Of a stretch of DNA of 29,298 nt, positions 24,731-29,298 are shown in pieces (position 1 is the stretch's first letter; each line of letters starts with the position of its first letter). The DNA is from an uncultured Treponema sp. GTDB lineage: Bacteria > Spirochaetota > Spirochaetia > Treponematales > Treponemataceae. Position numbers and translations under genes: made by a program. Below the pieces are notes generated by a model. It saw only the letters and a program-made list of their open reading frames with translations. It searched no databases and was not told where the DNA came from. The stretch covers positions 1-29,298 of the forward strand of contig CALDID010000029.1 of the NCBI GenBank assembly GCA_937901865.1, in the 5' to 3' direction.

Positions 24731-25483
24731 ATGGCATTACTTGAAAATAAAAAAGCACTGGTTACAGGCTCATCTCGCGGCATTGGTCGCGGCATTGCGG
24801 AGAAATTCTTGAGCGAAGGCTGTGAAGTGTGGGGTCTTTGCTCAAAGCCGAGTGCAGCGAAAGAAGATTTGGAGAAACTCGCCTCTGAAAAGGGCGTAGC
24901 GTTCCACGAGATTTATGCAGACGTGGGAAATGCGGAAAACGTTACGGAAGTCGTGAAAGCGGCTCTCGCAGAGGCAGGCTGTTTCGATATTCTGGTGAAC
25001 AATGCAGGCATTACGCGCGACGGGCTTTCGTTCCGTATGAAGAAAGAAGATTGGGACGATGTTATCCGCGTGAACCTCACGAGCGTGTTCCTTATCAGTC
25101 AGATTGTTTCAAGCAATATGATTCGTGCAAAAGGCAAGAGCTGTTCAATTATCAATATGGCTTCAATCGTCGGTTTGCACGGGCAAGGCGGTCAAGTGAA
25201 TTACGCGGCAAGCAAGGGCGGAATCATCGCATACACAAAGGCGCTCGCGAAAGAAGTGGGAAGCCGCGGTGTTCGCGTGAACGCAATCGCGCCGGGATTT
25301 ATCGAAACAGATATGACAGCCGTACTCAAAGACGATATGAAAGCGCAATGGGTAGAGGGCTTGCCGCTCAAGAGAGCAGGAAAACCAGAGGATATTGCGA
25401 ATGCGGCTTTGTTCCTTGCCTCAGATTTGAGCACATACATCACCGCGCAAGTCATCGGTGTTGACGGCGGAATGGGCGCATAA
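24731..25483 (+). CDS. fabG: 3-Oxoacyl-ACP reductase
   Basis: A 250-residue short-chain dehydrogenase. It has the NADPH-binding TGSSRGIG (12-19), NNAGITRD (90-97), and the catalytic set Asn115, Ser145, Tyr158 and Lys162 (in MASIVG and NYAASKGG). The C-terminal ITAQVIGVDGGMGA is the classic FabG ending. It reduces 3-oxoacyl-ACP in the elongation cycle. The start is nine bases after the fabD stop with AGGAG in between, so the genes are tightly coupled. Many SDR enzymes look similar, but the position between fabD and fabF makes FabG secure. Confidence 0.96.
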   Translation: MALLENKKALVTGSSRGIGRGIAEKFLSEGCEVWGLCSKPSAAKEDLEKLASEKGVAFHEIYADVGNAENVTEVVKAALAEAGCFDILVNNAGITRDGLSFRMKKEDWDDVIRVNLTSVFLISQIVSSNMIRAKGKSCSIINMASIVGLHGQGGQVNYAASKGGIIAYTKALAKEVGSRGVRVNAIAPGFIETDMTAVLKDDMKAQWVEGLPLKRAGKPEDIANAALFLASDLSTYITAQVIGVDGGMGA

Positions 25484-25511
25484 CCGCCGCACGCACAGCG
25501 TGTTTTACAAA

Positions 25512-25552
25512 ACAGCCTTTGGCTGTGTCATTATCGGGCTTGACCCGATAAT
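25512..25552. repeat. Two adjacent hairpins (REP-like palindrome) in the fabG-fabF gap
   Basis: The 100-bp gap contains ACAGCC-TTT-GGCTGT (25512-25526) and ATTATCGGG-CTTGA-CCCGATAAT (25530-25552, 9-bp perfect stem). Neither is followed by a T-run, so they are not simple terminators. The second hairpin, with its GGGCTTGACCC centre, resembles dispersed extragenic palindromes found in several bacterial groups. They may tune read-through or mRNA decay between fabG and fabF. Confidence 0.6.
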
Positions 25553-25583
25553 CTATTGCAAGTGTATTTAGGAGAATACAGAT

Positions 25584-26831
25584 ATGAGAAGAGTAGTTAT
25601 TACAGGTATGGGTGCGGTTACTCCGCTCGGAAATAATGTTAAAGATACTTGGGAAGCGGTAAAGGCTGGAAAATGCGGTATTGCGCTTACCACTCACTTT
25701 GATACAACTGCGTTCAACGTGAAGTATTCTGCGGAAGTCAAGAACTTCAATGCGTCAGATTATATGGATTCAAAAGACGCGCGCAAGATGGCTCGTTTCA
25801 GTCAGTATGCAGTCGCGGCGGCTGGTATGGCTTTGGAAGATGCGGGCATCAAGGGAAATGCGGACATCTTGAACGAAACACCGATTTATTTGGGTGTTGG
25901 TATCGGCGGTTTTGAAGTTACCGAAGACAGCTGTATTCGCTACTACAAGAGCGAGTTCAAGAGAGTGCCTCCAATGACTATTCCGCAGCTCATTCCAAAC
26001 GAAGCGGCAGGCAACATCGCAATGCAGTTCGGTATTCACGGAACAGCGCACACGGTGGCGACTGCGTGTTCTTCTGGCACAGACGCAATCGGCGACGCAC
26101 TCGACCAGATTCGCTCAGGGAGAGCAGATGTGTGCTTGGCTGGCGGCGCAGAATCAACAATCAACGGCTATGCGGTGCTTTCGTTCGACGTGTTGCAGGC
26201 GTTGAGCAAGAAATGGGCAGACGACCCGTCAAAAGCGTGCCGTCCGTTCGACAAGGACCGCGACGGTTTCACGATGGGCGAGGGAAGCGCAATCCTCATT
26301 CTCGAGGAATATGAGCACGCAAAGGCTCGCGGCGCAAAGATTTATGCAGAGCTTGCAGGCTACGGCGGAACAACAGACGGCTATCACCTCACAGCCCCGA
26401 ACCCAGACGGCGTGCAGGGAAGCCGCGCTATGACGCTCGCGATGAAAGACGCAGGCGTGAAGCCAGAGGACATTCAGTATTACAACGCACACGGAACATC
26501 AACTCACTTGAACGATTCAGGCGAAACAACGATGATTAAAAAGGCGTTCGGCGAGGCGGCAAAGAACTTGCACATCTCTTCTACAAAGTCTATGACGGGG
26601 CACTGCTTGGGAGCAACGGGCGCAATCGAGGCTATGCTTAGCGTTTTGGCAATCAACGACAGCTTCGTTCCGCCGACAATCAATCTCGACAATCAGGACA
26701 TCGAGGGCGGCTGCGACCTCAACTACACACCAAACAAGGGAATCGAGATGAACATTGATTGTGCAATGAGCGCAACGTTCGGCTTTGGCGGACACAACGG
26801 CGTTGTTGTATTGAAGAAGGTTAAGGACTAA
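25584..26831 (+). CDS. fabF: 3-Oxoacyl-ACP synthase II
   Basis: The 415-residue condensing enzyme keeps the Cys-His-His triad at the canonical numbering: Cys162 in TACSSGTDAIGDA, His303 in NAHGTSTHLND and His340 in SMTGHCLGATGA. It also has the start motif RRVVITGMGAVTPLG and the C-terminal FGFGGHNG loop. It elongates acyl-ACP with malonyl-ACP. AGGAG precedes the ATG. It is separated from fabG by 100 bp containing REP-like hairpins, the place where acpP sits in many other fab clusters; no acpP is present here. Confidence 0.97.
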   Translation: MRRVVITGMGAVTPLGNNVKDTWEAVKAGKCGIALTTHFDTTAFNVKYSAEVKNFNASDYMDSKDARKMARFSQYAVAAAGMALEDAGIKGNADILNETPIYLGVGIGGFEVTEDSCIRYYKSEFKRVPPMTIPQLIPNEAAGNIAMQFGIHGTAHTVATACSSGTDAIGDALDQIRSGRADVCLAGGAESTINGYAVLSFDVLQALSKKWADDPSKACRPFDKDRDGFTMGEGSAILILEEYEHAKARGAKIYAELAGYGGTTDGYHLTAPNPDGVQGSRAMTLAMKDAGVKPEDIQYYNAHGTSTHLNDSGETTMIKKAFGEAAKNLHISSTKSMTGHCLGATGAIEAMLSVLAINDSFVPPTINLDNQDIEGGCDLNYTPNKGIEMNIDCAMSATFGFGGHNGVVVLKKVKD

Positions 26832-26845
26832 TCTGGAGAAAAAGA

Positions 26846-27283
26846 ATGGCATTGACAACTGATATTGAAAGCCTTTTGCCGCACAGAAAGCCGTTTTTGT
26901 TCGTGGATTCAATCGAGAGCGCGGACGAAAACGGAAGTGTGAGCTATAGAAAGTTCACAGAAGAAGATTTTTTCTTCAAGGGACATTTTCCGTCTTATCC
27001 CGTCGTTCCTGGCGTTATTCTGATTGAAACGATGGCGCAGGCAGGAGGGGCGGCGTTGAGCTATCAAAAGATGTTCGACGAGGGAAGTTTGTTCTTTCTC
27101 GCGACAGTGAATAACGTGAAGTTCAAGCACCAAGTGCGCCCGGGCGACACGGTTCGTATGGAAATCACGAACAAGCGTTGCACCAAGAAAATGGTCGTGC
27201 AGGAAGGAAAAGCCTACGTTGGCGACACGCTTTGTGCGCAAGCCGAATGGATGTGCCTCGTCGGCTCAGGCGAGAGCAAATAA
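26846..27283 (+). CDS. fabZ: 3-Hydroxyacyl-ACP dehydratase
   Basis: The 145-residue hot-dog-fold protein has the FabZ start LLPHRKPFLFVD, catalytic His47 in FKGHFPSYPVVPG and Glu61 in LIETMAQAGG. It dehydrates 3-hydroxyacyl-ACP to trans-2-enoyl-ACP. GGAG lies just before the ATG, 14 bp after the fabF stop. It is the last gene of the fab operon and is followed by a strong terminator. No enoyl reductase, fabH or acpP gene is in the window, so they must be elsewhere. Confidence 0.96.
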   Translation: MALTTDIESLLPHRKPFLFVDSIESADENGSVSYRKFTEEDFFFKGHFPSYPVVPGVILIETMAQAGGAALSYQKMFDEGSLFFLATVNNVKFKHQVRPGDTVRMEITNKRCTKKMVVQEGKAYVGDTLCAQAEWMCLVGSGESK

Positions 27284-27298
27284 GATTATTGCAAACAT

Positions 27299-27340
27299 AA
27301 AAACTCCCGCGTTGATGTTGCTCAATGCGGGAGTTTTTTT
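27299..27340. terminator. Bidirectional Rho-independent terminator between fabZ and the restriction-modification genes
   Basis: AACTCCCGC and GCGGGAGTT form a GC-rich stem around a 16-base loop. Seven T follow on the plus strand and five T follow on the minus strand. It lies 16 bp after the fabZ stop and about 10 bp after the small minus-strand ORF stop, so it can serve both converging transcripts. Confidence 0.88.
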
Positions 27341-27349
27341 AATCGCCTT

Positions 27350-27538
27350 CTAAAAGGAAATCGCCTCTGTTTTTGCTTTATCAAAGTCAAAATCTTTCGG
27401 CAAAATCCCGACAACACGATTCAACGCCGCAATTTTTTCATCTTTCGTCATTTCGCGCGGAACAGGCGAAAGACGAAAATACGGTTTCCCGTCTTTTTCC
27501 ACCTTATTTTCCAGCGTCAACATCGACGAAGAACACAT
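27350..27538 (-). CDS. Small ORF of unknown function (62 aa) in frame with and directly after the HNH nuclease stop
   Basis: The reading frame is the same as that of the DUF262-HNH gene, separated only by TAA and one codon (TAA GAT ATG). The protein begins MCSSSMLTLENKV and includes KDGKPYFRLSPVPREMTKDE and VVGILPKDFDFDKAKTEAIS; codon use looks coding. The KDGKPYFRLSPVP stretch followed by a GILP-DFDFDKAK tail resembles the middle and end of Phd/YefM-type antitoxins (K-N-G-K-P-V-A-R-L-V-P), but an N-terminal DNA-binding half is missing. It could be a small antitoxin-like regulator translated by re-initiation, a truncated remnant, or a C-terminal extension lost to a stop mutation. No ribosome-binding site is visible. 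Met6 is an alternative start. Confidence 0.5.
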   Translation of the reverse strand: MCSSSMLTLENKVEKDGKPYFRLSPVPREMTKDEKIAALNRVVGILPKDFDFDKAKTEAISF

Positions 27539-27541
27539 ATC

Positions 27542-28657
27542 TTAACTGTCGCTTTTTCGGCGATTGCAATCTTTGCAAAGAATCTGACAATTTTCAAGCG
27601 TAGTATGTCCGCCCTGACTCCACGGCGTGATATGGTCGGCTTCTGCTTCCTCAAAAGTGATTTTCTTTCCGCACTTCTTGCACATGCAATCCTGTTGCTC
27701 AAAAACTTTGCGCTTCATCTTGTTATCAAATTTTCTGATTGACAAATGCTTTTCATTGCCGTCAAAAAGATAGAAGAAAATACCTTTAGGATTAGTAACA
27801 TCGTCGTCCTCAAGCAACTCCTTTATCCTATTTTCAAGAGCGTCCGTGTCGATGTCCTTCTTTTCGCCGTATTCGTTGTACAAAAATCCCCACTCAACAC
27901 CCTTCATTATCTCTTTACGATAATTTGGGAAAATGCGTCGCACCCAGCCGATGACCGCTTGAAAATAATTCCACAATGGAGAGGCGTTCTCTTTGTGCTG
28001 ATTATCTGCCATATATTGACCAACAGTATCTTTACTCCCCGAAATCCATTTGAGAGCGGTTGCAAGATAGTCCTGCCTGATTTCCGCACCTGCAAGATAA
28101 TCATGACCGAGTTGATACGCCGCACCGCCCCTGCGAGAAAAATATTTTTTCGCGTCCGTAAGCCATGTTCCCGAATAAGTCGCATTGAGCAATTCCTGCT
28201 CGTTGAGCGGCTCGCCTGCAACATTGATTCTCTTGAACCACGCTAATTTTTCACTGTCGTTTCCCTCACACCAATAAACCGTCAATTTATAGTTTAATAT
28301 TTTCTCTTGCAAGTCATTCGGCAAAGTGTGAAAATAAAGAGGTGTTTTATCATTCCCGATTGTAATAGAAAAAGAGTTGTGCACATATTGGCAGATTGAA
28401 ATAGAACGCTGCTGACCGTCAAGCACTTCAAAATCAGTATCGGAATTCTTGACCCAATAAAAAATATTGATAGGATAATCTCTCAGAATACTGTCGATGA
28501 CAAGATTGCGTTTCTTATCATCATAGACAAATTCTCTCTGATATTTCGGACGGATATTCAGTTTTCCGCCATAACCGACAACACCGTTAGTTTCCACATC
28601 TTCAAAATAACCGTCTGCAAGTTCTTTGACAGTTATTTGTTGGTATTGAATTTTCAT
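27542..28657 (-). CDS. DUF262 (ParB-like) - HNH endonuclease, probable restriction or defence nuclease
   Basis: Residues about 10-230 form a DUF262 domain: RPKYQREFVYDDKKRNLVID, SILRDYPINIFYW and the hallmark DGQQR (80-84), the nucleotide-binding/hydrolysis motif of the ParB/Srx-like fold in GmrS-type proteins. The C-terminal HNH module has zinc ligand pairs C326-K-K-C329 and C361-K-D-C364 with ADHITPWSQGGH (Asp341, His342, His351) and Asn356. Such proteins are known from modification-dependent GmrSD-type restriction and related defence loci. The ATG follows the methylase stop with no gap (TAAATG), and the ribosome-binding GGAGAAAG lies inside the methylase codons, so the two are translated together. 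This pairing suggests a restriction-modification unit; whether the nuclease cuts unmodified or modified DNA cannot be told from sequence. Confidence 0.88.
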   Translation of the reverse strand: MKIQYQQITVKELADGYFEDVETNGVVGYGGKLNIRPKYQREFVYDDKKRNLVIDSILRDYPINIFYWVKNSDTDFEVLDGQQRSISICQYVHNSFSITIGNDKTPLYFHTLPNDLQEKILNYKLTVYWCEGNDSEKLAWFKRINVAGEPLNEQELLNATYSGTWLTDAKKYFSRRGGAAYQLGHDYLAGAEIRQDYLATALKWISGSKDTVGQYMADNQHKENASPLWNYFQAVIGWVRRIFPNYRKEIMKGVEWGFLYNEYGEKKDIDTDALENRIKELLEDDDVTNPKGIFFYLFDGNEKHLSIRKFDNKMKRKVFEQQDCMCKKCGKKITFEEAEADHITPWSQGGHTTLENCQILCKDCNRRKSDS

Positions 28658-29298
28658 TTACTTTCTCCGCCTTATAATAATTCGTGCATAAGTAGCCTTG
28701 CCGTTAAGTACAGGACCTACAAAGTTTTTATGACTATCGTCGAGGTATACACTTTCACCTTTGATAAAAATGGGATTGTCATCTCGCTTGTCCGCCCATA
28801 AACCAACAATTTCAAATTGATTCGGATTGTATTTATCCACAAAAGTGAGTGGAACTCCCATCAATTCGCCATAATCACATGGAATATCCGTTACTTTATC
28901 AACATTGATTGCATCATAATTGTCATATTTTGGATAATCCACAGGATTGTACTGTCGGAATAAAATCATTTCTTCGTTCATTTTTTTTGTAGGAAAATTT
29001 GTGTACCAGCAAGCCATGATATGCTTCAAGTGTTTGCCTTCATCTTCCTTTTCGTAAGCCGCACCTTCGGGAACTTCAAGCCAAAAATCCGTGTTCATAC
29101 TTCGATAGCCGATACGCATTTTGTTGTCTTTTATGAGGCTGAAAATTTCTTTGTAAGTCACGGCGTTCTTGTTTCCCACGATGATGAATTTTTTGTCGTA
29201 TTCAATGAGCTGGGATACAAACTCTCGGAAGAGAGAGAACGGCGGATTTGTTACAACAATATCTGCTTGCTTTAAGATTTCAATGCACTCTTGATTTC
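28658..29298 (-). CDS. Adenine-specific DNA methyltransferase, EcoRI-methylase family (5' end outside window)
   Basis: The frame is open to the window edge. Upstream of the GTG at 29179 it continues in frame for 39 more codons and includes DIVVTNPPFSLFREFVSQLI, with the catalytic NPPF motif of N6-adenine methyltransferases. It then runs into the GNKNAVTYKEIFSLIKDNK segment typical of EcoRI-type methylases. The GTG is therefore internal and not the start. The C-terminal part (about 213 codons visible) ends RIIIRRRK. The product would methylate adenine in a specific site, protecting host DNA from a partner nuclease, here probably the DUF262-HNH protein encoded with zero spacing downstream. The AdoMet-binding motif expected upstream is beyond the edge. 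The target site cannot be predicted. Confidence 0.87.
   Translation of the reverse strand, partial: NQECIEILKQADIVVTNPPFSLFREFVSQLIEYDKKFIIVGNKNAVTYKEIFSLIKDNKMRIGYRSMNTDFWLEVPEGAAYEKEDEGKHLKHIMACWYTNFPTKKMNEEMILFRQYNPVDYPKYDNYDAINVDKVTDIPCDYGELMGVPLTFVDKYNPNQFEIVGLWADKRDDNPIFIKGESVYLDDSHKNFVGPVLNGKATYARIIIRRRK

Noticed and set aside
25770..26051. Minus-strand ORFs within fabF
   Set aside because: Fully inside fabF, whose active-site triad is intact; no independent evidence for coding.

Overview
The window looks like chromosomal DNA from a gut, oral or rumen-type treponeme (Spirochaetes). Supporting features are a CarD-family regulator with an acidic tail directly followed by a fused ispDF gene, a 2411-residue spirochaete-type coiled-coil protein with one N-terminal membrane anchor, a double-activase 'DUF2229' protein of about 1.5 kilo-residues, and a secreted pectin esterase. 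The last suggests a pectin-using, fermentative lifestyle. Genus is inferred from gene content; no rRNA or tRNA is present.

Layout. Positions 1-1088 (minus): the start of fumC behind an LDH-fold dehydrogenase whose substrate-specificity residue is Arg, so the pair probably runs oxaloacetate-malate-fumarate. Positions 1089-1495: intergenic, with eight short palindromes at a 23-bp pitch running into the end of the next gene. Positions 1496-3282 (minus): ATPase and permease of a FecCD-type metal/cofactor importer, without its binding protein. Positions 3350-5215 (plus): carD-ispDF from a near-consensus promoter placed so that the carD mRNA should be leaderless. Positions 5224-13161 (minus): the giant coiled-coil gene, containing a 306-bp tandem duplication, and a HAD phosphatase upstream of it. 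Positions 13201-14607 (minus): an unrecognised exported protein. Positions 14685-19265 (minus): a 2-hydroxyacyl-CoA dehydratase activase-like protein. Positions 19266-19733: intergenic, with a second 23-bp-pitch palindrome array of different core sequence and a terminator. Positions 19734-23558 (minus): a pectin methylesterase / rhamnogalacturonan acetylesterase-type fusion. Positions 23765-27283 (plus): fabD-fabG-fabF-fabZ, ended by a bidirectional terminator. Positions 27350-29298 (minus): a probable restriction-modification pair (EcoRI-type adenine methylase, cut by the window edge, and a DUF262-HNH nuclease), plus a small ORF in the same frame as the nuclease, beginning just after its stop.

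The strongest unexplained signals are the two intergenic arrays. Both sit between the 3' end of one minus-strand gene and the 5' side of the next. Both are built from short palindromes at a strict 23-bp pitch, yet they have unrelated core sequences (ACGGTCGT versus TGCGACAG). In the first array the 11-bp spacers are unrelated while palindrome cores and pitch are conserved, which suggests selection on a recognised element rather than plain tandem duplication. All assignments come from reading sequence and motifs; no database search was run.
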